Shown here piece after piece: positions 40,282-48,645 of a stretch of DNA of 64,000 nt (positions are counted from its first letter, which is position 1; every line of letters starts with the position of its first letter). The notes beneath the pieces were generated by a model, which was given only the letters and a program-made list of their open reading frames with translations, had not been told where the DNA came from and ran no database searches. The translations under genes were made by a program, and so were the position numbers. The DNA comes from Bdellovibrio bacteriovorus (lineage in GTDB: Bacteria > Bdellovibrionota > Bdellovibrionia > Bdellovibrionales > Bdellovibrionaceae), in assembly GCF_001592735.1 (NCBI RefSeq), contig NZ_LUKE01000001.1:744001-808000 (forward strand), in the 5' to 3' direction.

Positions 40282-41330
40282 AATCTTGGATCATATTTAG
40301 TTTTTTTATTTCTACTTCCGCTTTGGCGCAAGTCAGCTTACAGAACATTCAAACCTCTGCCGCCATTGATATCACCGCGCCCCTCAGTTTTGATAATAGC
40401 GAGGATAACAAGCTTGATATACGCTCGGCGGAATTGGTTTTTTTCGGACCTCTAGATCCAACCTTTGATGCAGTTATCAATCTTGCGGCCCACAATGAGG
40501 ACGGGGAATACCATGCCGAGCTTCACGAAGCCTACATTGGCTCAAGCAAACTGATTCCTTCATCTCGCTTTCGCGCCGGAAAATTCTTTTTAGGTGTCGG
40601 TCGGCTAAATCAATTCCATCAACATGATTGGGCCTTTATCAGTCCACCAAAAGTTCAAACAGAGTTTTTTGATGAAGAAGGTGTCGCTGACTCCGGAGGA
40701 GAGTTTTCTACATTGCTGCCAACGGATTCTTATTGGGATATCACTGTGGGCGTCACCAATGGATACACTTGGGGACATGCCCATGACGCGGGTAAAAAGC
40801 CACAAGTTCCCGTTCATTATATTCATCCGGTGAATTTCGTCGACTTGGGAGAGGCTGGAGCCATTCAATGGGGCCTAAATTATTTAGGTCGCACCGATGC
40901 TGATTCCGTGCAAACGCAGCTTTACGGATTGGATTTTACCTACAAAAAGACAGAAGGAAAAACCTTAGAACGCCTTTTTCAATCAGAAATCTGGATGCAA
41001 ATTCAATCCAGCCCCAATATGGATCGCACCGAAAAAATGGGCGCCTATTTCTTTCCACAAATGGCGGTCAGTGAACGTCAGTTTGTTGGAATCCGTTTAG
41101 ATGCTTTCTCTGAACTTTCGCGGACTTTTGTGTCAGATGGTTCTAAGCAAGACAATTTAGAATATGGTTTTGTACCTACTTATACGTTTAAAAATAGCGA
41201 ATTTTCTTTGTTCCGCGCCGCTTACGGTTATAACGTTCAAACCTTTAAAGGCGAAGACGACGTGCGCGAACAAAAAATCGAATTTCAATTTGTGGCGATC
41301 TTAGGGGCCCATCCCGCCCATTCTTTCTAG
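40278..41330 (+). CDS. Outer-membrane beta-barrel protein of the metal-uptake operon
   Basis: The 350-residue product has a signal peptide cut after TSALAQ (about residue 18) and alternating strands (IDITAPLSF, KLDIRSAELVFFGPL, SRFRAGKFFLGVGRL, AIQWGLNYLGR, FVGIRLDAFSELS). It ends in GAHPAHSF with a C-terminal Phe. A His-rich loop (HNEDGEYHAELHEAY, about 75-89) and NQFHQHDW may face the pore and bind metal. There is no TonB plug domain, so it would be a porin-type channel. It couples to the lipoprotein upstream and is 8 bases before the znuA-like gene. Confidence 0.75.
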   Translation: MKSWIIFSFFISTSALAQVSLQNIQTSAAIDITAPLSFDNSEDNKLDIRSAELVFFGPLDPTFDAVINLAAHNEDGEYHAELHEAYIGSSKLIPSSRFRAGKFFLGVGRLNQFHQHDWAFISPPKVQTEFFDEEGVADSGGEFSTLLPTDSYWDITVGVTNGYTWGHAHDAGKKPQVPVHYIHPVNFVDLGEAGAIQWGLNYLGRTDADSVQTQLYGLDFTYKKTEGKTLERLFQSEIWMQIQSSPNMDRTEKMGAYFFPQMAVSERQFVGIRLDAFSELSRTFVSDGSKQDNLEYGFVPTYTFKNSEFSLFRAAYGYNVQTFKGEDDVREQKIEFQFVAILGAHPAHSF

Positions 41331-41338
41331 AGGTTTTT

Positions 41339-42211
41339 ATGAAACTATTTGTTTTATCTTTTGTATTTTTCGCTTTCGCGGCTCAAGCAAAAATTAAAGT
41401 CGTTACCACGACAGCGGATGTGGCGGAGGTCGTCTCCGCCATCGGCGGCGATGCCGTTGAGGTACAAACTCTTTTGCGTGGAAGCGAGGATCCGCATTAT
41501 GCCGAAGCTCGTCCGGACTATATCTTAAAAGTGAACCGCGCCGACATCGTCTGCTCTCAAGGTTTAGGATTAGAAGTGGGCTGGCTGCCCAAAGTTCTTA
41601 GCAAATCCGGAAACGCAAAAATTCAAGAAGGCGGACGCGGCTATTGCGTTTTAGGGAAAGCCGTTAAACCCATTGATGTCCCCACTGGTGTGATCAATCG
41701 CTCCATGGGGGACGTTCATCCTGAGGGAAATCCTCATTTTAATTTATCTTTGGTAAAATTGGCTGAATCTGGCGAAGAAGTGGTGCGTGTTCTCAGCGCT
41801 GAGGATCCGGAAAAAGCATCTGAGTTTCAGAAAAATTATGATTCATTAAAAAAACGTCTGTCGAACCTACAAGCAGAGTTAGCAAAAACCGTAAAAAAGA
41901 AAAAGGTGATGGAATACCACAAAGAATTCACTTACTTCTTTGATTCATACGGTTTGGAATCAGCGGGTTCCTTAGAAGAAAAACCCGGCATGCCGCCATC
42001 GGCAACACGTATTGCGCTAGTAGCTAAACAAGCCAAGGAAAACAAAGTCGTAGTTCTTTTTGCTTCACCCTCAGCTCCGCATAAAACACTGGAAAGATTC
42101 ACCGAGCTTTCGGGCATTCCTACAGTCACCGTGCCCTCCTACGTTTCGACATCAGGGGACGCAAAGTCTGTTGAAGCCTTACAGAAACTGTTGATAAACT
42201 CGATTCCATGA
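41339..42211 (+). CDS. znuA: Zinc/manganese ABC transporter substrate-binding protein (ZnuA-like)
   Basis: This periplasmic cluster A-I (SBP_bac_9) protein delivers Zn(II) or Mn(II) to the ABC transporter. The 290-residue product has a signal peptide (cleavage near AAQA) and three histidine ligands in order: EDPHYAEARP, DVHPEGNPHFNL and MEYHKEFTYFFDSYGLE. The fourth ligand region near the end (TVPSYVSTSGDAKS) has Asp. No long His-rich loop is present, so it is a short form; Zn versus Mn cannot be decided. GAGG precedes the ATG. Its stop overlaps the ATPase start by 4 bases. Confidence 0.88.
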   Translation: MKLFVLSFVFFAFAAQAKIKVVTTTADVAEVVSAIGGDAVEVQTLLRGSEDPHYAEARPDYILKVNRADIVCSQGLGLEVGWLPKVLSKSGNAKIQEGGRGYCVLGKAVKPIDVPTGVINRSMGDVHPEGNPHFNLSLVKLAESGEEVVRVLSAEDPEKASEFQKNYDSLKKRLSNLQAELAKTVKKKKVMEYHKEFTYFFDSYGLESAGSLEEKPGMPPSATRIALVAKQAKENKVVVLFASPSAPHKTLERFTELSGIPTVTVPSYVSTSGDAKSVEALQKLLINSIP

Positions 42212-42780
42212 AAAAGGTTCTTTTAGAAACGCATCGACTTCGCCCCGTGAGTTCTGAGGGGTTATTTCTATCCCCGGCTTTGGATATCAAAATGACCACG
42301 GGGGATGTCGTATTTCTAAATGGCGATAACGGTTCAGGCAAAAGCACGCTCTTAAAAACGATCTTAGGCCTTCATAAAAAATATGAAGGTCGCTTTTCGT
42401 TCACTTTGCCTGCCCAACAGGTTCAATATCTGCCTCAGCTGGGCAATTTAAGTTTTCATCTGCCGCTCACCTTGCTTGATGTTTTAGATGGCGCAGCGAC
42501 CAATCATCTTTTACTCCAAGGACTAGATCTAAAAAAGAAATGGAACACGGCTAGCGGCGGTGAAAGACAAAAGGTTCTTTTAGCGGCGATTTTAGCGCGG
42601 GAGCCGCGCTTTCTTATTTTGGATGAACCTTTTAATCACGTGGATAAAGATTCCGCTTTAGTGTTAGAAAAAGCCTTATCTGATTATTTTTTCAAGAACC
42701 AAGAAAGTGCGCTTTTAATGGTTTCACATCGACCGGTCACAAATCTTTTTGCGGGCTCGTTGCAGGTGGATTTAAAATGA
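42208..42780 (+). CDS. znuC: Metal ABC transporter ATP-binding protein (ZnuC-like)
   Basis: This 190-residue ATPase powers the metal importer. Walker A is GDNGSGKST at 39-47, the Q-loop is at YLPQLGN, the ABC signature is ASGGERQKV, Walker B is FLILDEPFNHVD, and MVSHRP carries the switch His. It is short for the family (usual 220-250), missing parts of the helical and C-terminal region, but no catalytic motif is lost. It overlaps both znuA-like and permease genes by 4 bases. Confidence 0.85.
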   Translation: MKKVLLETHRLRPVSSEGLFLSPALDIKMTTGDVVFLNGDNGSGKSTLLKTILGLHKKYEGRFSFTLPAQQVQYLPQLGNLSFHLPLTLLDVLDGAATNHLLLQGLDLKKKWNTASGGERQKVLLAAILAREPRFLILDEPFNHVDKDSALVLEKALSDYFFKNQESALLMVSHRPVTNLFAGSLQVDLK

Positions 42781-43589
42781 GTTCATTTTTAGAGCTCTTA
42801 AGCATTTACAAGTGGTCGCTTCCGGCAAGTGTGTTTGCGGCGGGCGTTTTATCTTTAATCGGTGCACAGTGGACCGCACGTGGGCAAAGCGCGCAGATAT
42901 TTGTTTTAAGCCAAGGCTCTTCACTGGGTGTGGTTTTAGGGTTGGCGCTGAATATTATTTTCGGCACCGATCTGCATGCTCTGAATCTTGTTCTAGGATT
43001 TTCTTTGGGATGGTTGACGTTGCTATTTTCACATCGCTTAACCCAAGGACGATCCGATCGCAATCATATCTATTTGACTCTATTCGTTTTATTTTTGGCT
43101 TTGACCTACATGCTCACGTCGATGACTCCGGCGCTGGAATCCCATATGGCGGCGGCTTATTTCGGCGACTTGGCCGTAATGAGCGATTTGGCCGGACAGA
43201 TTGTGGGTGTGATTGCCCTACTGGCATTGGCTTTTATTTTAAAAAACTGGAAGATCTTATCATTATCTTCTTTTCAGCTTTCAAACTCGAGCCTGATTCA
43301 TCGCCAGCCTAAAAACACGGCTTTTGAAATGCTGACTTTGCTCGTGACGGCCGCGGCCGTGCAGAACATGGGCTATCTTTTTACAATTGGCTCTTTGTTT
43401 ATCGGTACAAGTTTCGCGGCTCACAGCAGCCGGGATTTAAAATCTTACACTCAACGAATGCTTTTTATTTCGGTGAGTGGGAGTCTTTTAGGTTTTGTGA
43501 TTTCACTCTTATCCACGAACCTTCCCACCGTCCCTTGTGTGATCCTGGGACAGGTCGTGATGGGATTAATGACTTACGTAAAGAAATAG
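42777..43589 (+). CDS. znuB: Metal ABC transporter permease (ZnuB-like)
   Basis: This 270-residue integral membrane protein of the ABC-3 family forms the channel of the metal importer. It has about eight hydrophobic segments, including SLIGAQWTARGQSAQIFVLSQ near the start and GSLFIGTSFAAHSSRD plus LGFVISLLSTNLPTVPCVIL at the end, as in ZnuB-type permeases. It overlaps the ATPase gene by 4 bases. Its last 16 bases overlap the convergent cNMP-domain gene. It ends the operon that starts at 39071. Confidence 0.85.
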   Translation: MSSFLELLSIYKWSLPASVFAAGVLSLIGAQWTARGQSAQIFVLSQGSSLGVVLGLALNIIFGTDLHALNLVLGFSLGWLTLLFSHRLTQGRSDRNHIYLTLFVLFLALTYMLTSMTPALESHMAAAYFGDLAVMSDLAGQIVGVIALLALAFILKNWKILSLSSFQLSNSSLIHRQPKNTAFEMLTLLVTAAAVQNMGYLFTIGSLFIGTSFAAHSSRDLKSYTQRMLFISVSGSLLGFVISLLSTNLPTVPCVILGQVVMGLMTYVKK

Positions 43590-45004
43590 TGGAACGAGGG
43601 CTGAGCTTCTTTTTTCTGTCCATCAACGTTAAATAGGCAAATCACTTCCGTGCGCACCCCTTTTTTAACGTTAAATACCGTAAGATCCGCATTTTCGATA
43701 ATCTGATGCAAGCCTCGGCCCGCGCCGCCTTTGCCTTCATTCAAAGATCCGGCCACGCCACCGTAACAGCTTAAAAGATAATTCACGACGATATCTTTGG
43801 TTAATCCACCAAATGGGTCGCGCACCGCGACGGCTAACAATACTCCATCACTTGCAAAAGAAAGTTGAGATTGATGGTGAGTGGCCAGCGTGATTTCTTC
43901 TTTACGAGAAAGATGGTTGTACATCGACTTCCCACTTCCATCCACCGGCGCATCATAAATAGCATTCATCAGCATTTCTTCAAGTACGGTGTTCACACGA
44001 TCTAAAACAGAGTTGCGAACGCCCATTTTCTTAAAGTACGCAAAGACGTCTTCGCGCAAAGCTTCACGTTCAGTGGATTTAACCACCGGACGGCTTTGAA
44101 CTTCGACTCCCCAGGTAAGGTATTTCTCAACACCGAAAAGGTCGTTATTTAACAATTTACTTAAAGCCGTAAGAACATAGCGGATGGTGGCATTGCGATC
44201 GTCCGCTTCGCGGGAAATGATATTTTTAACGAAGCGATTGCTTTCTAAGACCGAGATATTACCTTGTACATTCTTACTGGTCAGCAAAACCCCGAACGGT
44301 GAAAGATTGTTCTCTTGGACTTCCTTCAGAACGTCAACACAGGCTTCTTCGGCCAGAACGATGTCGTATTTATGTTCTTTCAGGTAAGCAAATCCCGTTG
44401 CCGAATCCTGGGCGATATCCAAGTGAACTCCGGTCCCGCCCAAAGCCATACGAATTGGAAGCTGCTGTTTTTTATCCGGCTCTACTAATAGAACGCGTCC
44501 CCCACCACTTTTTTCAATGGCATGCTGAGCTTCGTGCAATTCACGATTTAGAATTTCAAAGAGCCGAGCTTTTTCGTTTGTACGTACCAAACGTTCAGTC
44601 AAGATAAAGCAATAGATCTGAAAAAGCAGAGCTTGAAAATGATCTTTATCTTTTGGGTGCACATGACCAAAATCTTCCGAACGAAGGACAAAACAGTCTA
44701 GGTCTTCAATCGCCTTCACCGAGGTCGAAGTCAGGTTGGAAGTGATGACGCTCATTTCACCGAACACCTCACCCATTTGATCTAACTCGATAAGTTTTTC
44801 TCCACCGAGCGAAACTTCAACCTTCCCTGAACGCAGAAAATACAGTGCGGTGTTTTTTTTGCCTTCTTGTAAAAGCCACGATCCTTTAGGAAAAGATTCA
44901 CAGTGAATCATTGTGGCCACTTGCAACAAGAGGTCCTTATTGAACGAGGTAAAGAATGAGTATTTACCAATTTCCTTGGCAATTTCCGCAGGATGCATCT
45001 TCAT
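43574..45004 (-). CDS. cNMP-binding-fold / pseudo-receiver / ATPase-fold regulator
   Basis: The 476-residue cytoplasmic protein has three parts. Residues about 10-130 form a cyclic-nucleotide-binding fold (GSWLLQEGKKNTALYFLRSGKVEVS, then MGEVFGEMSVITSNLTSTSVKA); the phosphate-binding Arg usual in this cassette is absent, so cAMP binding is doubtful. Residues about 170-290 look like a receiver (RVLLVEPDKKQQLP, DIVLAEEACVD) lacking a clear phospho-Asp. The last part (about 320-460) resembles a GHKL/anti-sigma ATPase fold (VLEEMLMNAIYDAP, AVRDPFGGLT, GKGGAGRGLHQI). I recognise no named family. A signalling or anti-sigma-type role is inferred. Its 3' end overlaps the permease gene. Confidence 0.72.
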   Translation of the reverse strand: MKMHPAEIAKEIGKYSFFTSFNKDLLLQVATMIHCESFPKGSWLLQEGKKNTALYFLRSGKVEVSLGGEKLIELDQMGEVFGEMSVITSNLTSTSVKAIEDLDCFVLRSEDFGHVHPKDKDHFQALLFQIYCFILTERLVRTNEKARLFEILNRELHEAQHAIEKSGGGRVLLVEPDKKQQLPIRMALGGTGVHLDIAQDSATGFAYLKEHKYDIVLAEEACVDVLKEVQENNLSPFGVLLTSKNVQGNISVLESNRFVKNIISREADDRNATIRYVLTALSKLLNNDLFGVEKYLTWGVEVQSRPVVKSTEREALREDVFAYFKKMGVRNSVLDRVNTVLEEMLMNAIYDAPVDGSGKSMYNHLSRKEEITLATHHQSQLSFASDGVLLAVAVRDPFGGLTKDIVVNYLLSCYGGVAGSLNEGKGGAGRGLHQIIENADLTVFNVKKGVRTEVICLFNVDGQKKEAQPSFHYFFT

Positions 45005-45108
45005 ACAAACATTATGTAGTTAGATCGCCGGACTTGACTAGAATGCAGTTGAATAATTACCAGAATCCTAGAAAATTAAGTCCATCGTCGGTATCGAGGG
45101 AGGAGACC

Positions 45109-45843
45109 TTGTATCCATCAATAAATCTCTCTGAACATGTGTCCGTGCCTACTTACTACCTCGTGATCAGCCTGGCCGTTTGTATTTCACTCGTTTGGAT
45201 CACTCGCCGCGCGGACAAAAATGATTTCAATCAACGGAAAGTGCTCGACCTTAGTCTGATAATTATGGCCGCAGGGTTCTTAGGCGGACGTCTTTTTCAC
45301 ATTCTTTATGAAGAACCTACTTATTATTTCCAAGACCCCGTCCAAATGCTCGCATTTTGGAATGGTGGATTCGTCTTTTACGGTGGCGTTTTATTGGCGG
45401 CCCCAGCTGCTCTTTTTTATTTGTACAAAACAGATCGCGAAAACATCCCGCCCTATTTAGACCTTTTTGCTCCGGTATTGGCTGTTACCTACGCGATAGG
45501 ACGCGGAGCTTGTTTGCTGGCAGGATGTTGTTATGGAAAATACTGCGAACTTCCATGGGCCGTGAGTGGTCGTCATCCCACCCAAGCTTATTCCGCTCTT
45601 TGGGAAATCGGTGTGGTCTTTATATTATTGGGATTAGAAAAGCAGAATAAAAGACCGGGATTTATTTTCTATTTGTGGATGATCTTGCACGGCCTGGGTC
45701 GACTGATGATGGAGGCTTTTCGCGATGACTTCCGCGGACCTCATTGGGGCCTGTCAGTTTCGAGCTGGATCAGCGTATTCATTATCTCCATAGGGGTTTT
45801 TCTCATTTTGAGACGCCCCAAAAATACCAGCAAAGCTAAGTAG
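45109..45843 (+). CDS. lgt: Prolipoprotein diacylglyceryl transferase-like protein
   Basis: Lgt attaches diacylglycerol to the lipobox cysteine of prolipoproteins in the inner membrane, the first step in lipoprotein maturation. The product shows the family pattern: several membrane segments, GFLGGRLFHILYE, WNGGFVFYGGVL, and AIGRGACLLAGCCYGKYCELPWAV, a variant of the Lgt signature in which cysteines replace the usual Asn-rich stretch. The later HPTQAYSALWEIGV and LHGLGRLMMEAFRDD fit. I chose TTG 45109, directly behind GAGGGAGGAG, giving 244 residues; the open frame reaches 44956 but overlaps the opposite gene. It could be a second, divergent Lgt paralogue. Confidence 0.82.
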   Translation: MYPSINLSEHVSVPTYYLVISLAVCISLVWITRRADKNDFNQRKVLDLSLIIMAAGFLGGRLFHILYEEPTYYFQDPVQMLAFWNGGFVFYGGVLLAAPAALFYLYKTDRENIPPYLDLFAPVLAVTYAIGRGACLLAGCCYGKYCELPWAVSGRHPTQAYSALWEIGVVFILLGLEKQNKRPGFIFYLWMILHGLGRLMMEAFRDDFRGPHWGLSVSSWISVFIISIGVFLILRRPKNTSKAK

Positions 45844-45986
45844 CTACATACCATGAAGTGACGGAAAACGGCGGTCCCCATGAAAAATGTAAACATTTTT
45901 AAATCCCCAATTCTTCCTTACTTTATTTGAACACCACCTCTGTTTGGCACGAGTCCTGAAATAGACCCTTATTGAAGAGGTGTCTT

Positions 45987-46712
45987 ATGAAAAAACTGGT
46001 CATAACATTCATCGCGCTGTACTCAGCGTTCGCATTGACGGCTTGTCCTGATGGCGGCGGTGGCGGAACGACAATGATTCCGACGTGTCCGGCCACGCAT
46101 GTTTTTGATTCCAATCAAAACGCATGTATTCCTATAAATGGAAGCGGCATCGTCACACCTAATAATGGACCAGTCAGATATTACGACTTCAATCGTCGTT
46201 TCCAACAATCTGGTTGGGGTGTTCAACAACAGCAAGGCGATATGCAAATCGTAAACCGCGATGCTTACAAATCTTTCCTTAAAGAATCGATGGCGGTTTG
46301 TGATCGCCTTATTCACGGTTATGATGCTTGGCTTGCACGATGTGACTCGTGGACTTCGGGCTCTTTTGAATTGGCTGTACAGATCGGTCAAAACTTGCGT
46401 CCATTCTTAAGCTTCACCGCATACCCAGCTCCAAGTTACTTTCAGGGATACCTCAGTATCGGTGTTCATGGTGGCGGTATGATTTTCAATCCGCTAGTTC
46501 TTTCATCTGATACGACTTTCAGTTTGATCAACAATAGCAAAGGTTTTGAAATCCGCGCTTACGGTTCTTACATGAATGGTGGCGGTTTACGTCTGATCCA
46601 AATCCAAGTTCACCAAGGCACTTTGGCGGACGGATATTTAAACTACGAGCTTTGGTACCCGTACAACGGCCATGCAACGAAGATTGCAACCGGCAAATTG
46701 AAACGCTTCTAA
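45987..46712 (+). CDS. Lipoprotein of unknown function
   Basis: The 241-residue product has a lipobox ALTAC (Cys about 20), followed by a Gly-rich run and a small Cys-containing segment (CPATHVFDSNQNACIP). The C-terminal 150 residues are strand-rich and contain NSKGFEIRAYGS and a tail LNYELWYPYNGHATKIATG. No family is recognised. AAGAGG lies six bases before the ATG at 45987; the open frame extends 15 bases upstream to a TTG, which I reject. A TGGCAC element upstream is discussed under rejected items. Confidence 0.72.
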   Translation: MKKLVITFIALYSAFALTACPDGGGGGTTMIPTCPATHVFDSNQNACIPINGSGIVTPNNGPVRYYDFNRRFQQSGWGVQQQQGDMQIVNRDAYKSFLKESMAVCDRLIHGYDAWLARCDSWTSGSFELAVQIGQNLRPFLSFTAYPAPSYFQGYLSIGVHGGGMIFNPLVLSSDTTFSLINNSKGFEIRAYGSYMNGGGLRLIQIQVHQGTLADGYLNYELWYPYNGHATKIATGKLKRF

Positions 46713-46784
46713 GCTATTTTAACAAGGCGCAGGAAATTTCTTGCGCCTCTTGCCCTTCCAAAAACTCTCCTCCATTCTCTGACC

Positions 46785-47015
46785 ATGACAGAAAATTCCA
46801 AACCCCGCGAAATCAAATGTCCCAAATGTGGGAAACTCACCGTTTACTCCTCTGAAAACGCCTTTCGACCTTTTTGTTCTGAACGCTGCAAAACCAATGA
46901 TCTGGGTGCATGGGCTGATGAAAGTTACCGCATTCCGGTCGCGCCTTCTTCAAGTGATTCTTTAAGTGTTGGCCTTGATGATGACGATTGGGATGACTCC
47001 GAAAGCCGCCACTAG
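46785..47015 (+). CDS. yacG: DNA gyrase inhibitor YacG
   Basis: YacG is a small zinc-finger protein that binds GyrB and inhibits DNA gyrase in E. coli. The 76-residue protein has the two Cys pairs (CPKCGK and CSERCK), followed by NDLGAWADESYRIPV, which is the family signature, and an acidic tail. It is a single gene between a lipoprotein and HU. No strong ribosome-binding site is visible. Confidence 0.92.
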   Translation: MTENSKPREIKCPKCGKLTVYSSENAFRPFCSERCKTNDLGAWADESYRIPVAPSSSDSLSVGLDDDDWDDSESRH

Positions 47016-47121
47016 AGTCGTTTTCATATTTTGCTATTGACGAACATGTGATTTTGCATTTTCATGAGCAAGTCATTGGATGACGAAGAACGATCATCAA
47101 GATTTTTTATTACAACGAAAT

Positions 47122-47137
47122 GACACATACACGTGTC
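47122..47137 (+). promoter_or_regulatory. Small inverted repeat in the HU leader
   Basis: GACAC and GTGTC form a perfect 5-base inverted repeat with a 6-base spacer, 18 bases before the HU start. It may be an operator or a leader stem; evidence is weak. Confidence 0.25.
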
Positions 47138-47155
47138 GAAAAAAGAGGAGTTCAA

Positions 47156-47428
47156 ATGAACAAAGCTCAACTAATCGAAAAAATCGCTACTGAAACTAAA
47201 GTTTCTAAAGCTCAAGCTGAAAACATCCTTGATTGCGCTGTTGAAAACATCAAAAAAGCAGTTAAAAAAGGTGACGATGTTAAACTTGTTGGCTTCGGTA
47301 CTTTCACTAAAGCTAAACGTAAAGCTCGCACTGGTCGCAACCCACAAACTGGTAAAGCGATCAAAATCCCAGCTGCATGGGCTCCGAAATTCCGCGCTGG
47401 CGCTGAATTCAAAGCTATGGTTAAGTAA
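47156..47428 (+). CDS. hup: HU family nucleoid-associated protein
   Basis: HU is a dimeric DNA-bending protein that organises the nucleoid. The 90-residue product matches the family throughout: MNKAQLIEKIATETKVSKA, the KLVGFGTFTKAKRKARTGRNP arm region with the intercalating Pro (RNPQTGK) and IPAAWAPKFRAGAEFKAMV. AAGAGGAG sits five bases before the ATG at 47156; the frame extends to 47120 but this does not belong to the family. It is monocistronic with a strong terminator. Confidence 0.95.
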   Translation: MNKAQLIEKIATETKVSKAQAENILDCAVENIKKAVKKGDDVKLVGFGTFTKAKRKARTGRNPQTGKAIKIPAAWAPKFRAGAEFKAMVK

Positions 47429-47460
47429 TCTCCTTACAGAGAATTGCTACTTAGCGAAAA

Positions 47461-47491
47461 AACCCACGATACAAATCGTGGGTTTTTTTTT
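47461..47491 (+). terminator. Rho-independent terminator of HU
   Basis: AACCCACGAT and ATCGTGGGTT pair perfectly with an ACAA loop and lead into nine T residues. Confidence 0.92.
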
Positions 47492-47531
47492 GGCCCTTTT
47501 CTTTGCCTGCTCCTCGTAGTAGCCTTGGTCC

Positions 47532-48521
47532 ATGGCAAGTTTCTCTAAAAAAATCAAAAGAATCGGCGTCTACACCAGTGGTGGTGACGCTCCCGGAATG
47601 AATGCGGCCATTCGCGCTGTCGTTCGCGTCAGTATCGCACAAAATCTAGAAGTGTACGGAATTACCGCAGGGTATCTGGGCATGCTAGAAAATGAAATGA
47701 ACCCTCTGCAACTTCGCGATATGGCCAATATTATTCAGCGCGGAGGTACAATTTTAAAAACCGCCCGTTCGACTGAAATGATGAAACCCGAAGGTCGCAC
47801 AAAGGCGGCTACCAATTTAAAAAACCTAGGCATTGATGCTTTAGTTTGTATTGGCGGAGACGGATCTTTCCGTGGAGCGCATGCTTTATGGGAAGAACAC
47901 CAAATTCCTATCGTCGGTGTTCCTGGAACTATCGATAATGATATTTTTGGCAGCGACAAAACCATCGGATTTGACACCGCGGTGAACACGGCGTTGGAAG
48001 CCATCGACCGCATTCGGGATACCGCCGCTTCTCACGATCGTCTTTTCATCGTGGAGGTGATGGGTCGCAACTCAGGGTTCATCGCTTCTTACGTCGGACT
48101 TGCCGGTGGTGCGGAGGAAATTTTCACGCCAGAAAATGTGGCTTCCGTAGATAAATCTATCGAGAGAATCAAAGAATCCATTCGTCGCGGAAAAACCAGC
48201 AGCATTTTGATCACTGCCGAAGGTCAAAAACCAGGTCGCGCTTACGACTTGGCCGATGCTATTCGTAAAAAATCTGGAATGGACGCCAAAGTCTGCATCT
48301 TGGGTCATCAACAACGCGGGGGATCTCCAACCGCAGCAGATCGTATTTTAGCCAGTCGCATGGGCGCTGCCGCCGTAGACGCCCTTATGCATGGTCAATG
48401 TGATATCATGATCGGCACTGAGGGTGAAAGATTGGTACAAGTTCCTTTGGACTTAGTCACGAAGAACGAAAAGAAAACCCAAATGGATTTGCTATCGCTC
48501 GCGTCAGTTCTTGCTACTTAA
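47532..48521 (+). CDS. pfkA: ATP-dependent 6-phosphofructokinase
   Basis: PfkA phosphorylates fructose-6-phosphate in glycolysis. The 329-residue protein has the ATP site TSGGDAPGMNAAIRAVV and GGDGSFRGAH (the Gly after GGD indicates ATP rather than pyrophosphate use), the catalytic loop PGTIDND with the general-base Asp, then GFDTAVNTALEAIDRIRDTA and VEVMGRNSGFIA. The C-terminal QRGGSPTAADRILASRMG is typical. No allosteric C-terminal extension is present. A possible GC-rich hairpin follows. Confidence 0.95.
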   Translation: MASFSKKIKRIGVYTSGGDAPGMNAAIRAVVRVSIAQNLEVYGITAGYLGMLENEMNPLQLRDMANIIQRGGTILKTARSTEMMKPEGRTKAATNLKNLGIDALVCIGGDGSFRGAHALWEEHQIPIVGVPGTIDNDIFGSDKTIGFDTAVNTALEAIDRIRDTAASHDRLFIVEVMGRNSGFIASYVGLAGGAEEIFTPENVASVDKSIERIKESIRRGKTSSILITAEGQKPGRAYDLADAIRKKSGMDAKVCILGHQQRGGSPTAADRILASRMGAAAVDALMHGQCDIMIGTEGERLVQVPLDLVTKNEKKTQMDLLSLASVLAT

Positions 48522-48581
48522 GCGGCCGGGCCGGCAGAGCGGAGCGGCGAAAGCCATGAAGCTGAAGCAGCTTTAACTTGA

Positions 48582-48641
48582 CCTCATTTCTAGATGCTTG
48601 AATTCTAAGGGATATCTTTAGACAAAGCATAAGAAATGAGG
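48582..48641 (+). promoter_or_regulatory. Long stem-loop occluding the liv ribosome-binding site
   Basis: CCTCATTTCT (48582-48591) pairs perfectly with AGAAATGAGG (48632-48641), and ATGCTT (48594-48599) pairs with AAGCAT (48625-48630). An inner 7-base stem (48605-48621) fills the loop. The right arm contains GAGG, the ribosome-binding site of the ABC substrate-binding gene, four bases from its ATG. It may act as an RNA switch or, as DNA, as an operator overlapping TTGACC at 48578. Confidence 0.55.
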
Positions 48642-48645
48642 ATCC

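Noticed and set aside
43574-43589. Overlapping convergent genes as a sign of annotation error
   Set aside because: Both frames have clear domain content up to their ends; a 16-base tail overlap is acceptable.
44956-45108. Extended start of the lgt-like frame
   Set aside because: It overlaps the opposite cNMP gene and adds an unrelated stretch; the TTG at 45109 has an excellent binding site.
45945-45960. TGGCACGAGTCCTGAA, a strong -24 sigma-54 half-site upstream of the 45987 lipoprotein
   Set aside because: The -12 half reads CTGAA and lacks the essential GC, so I do not call it a promoter.
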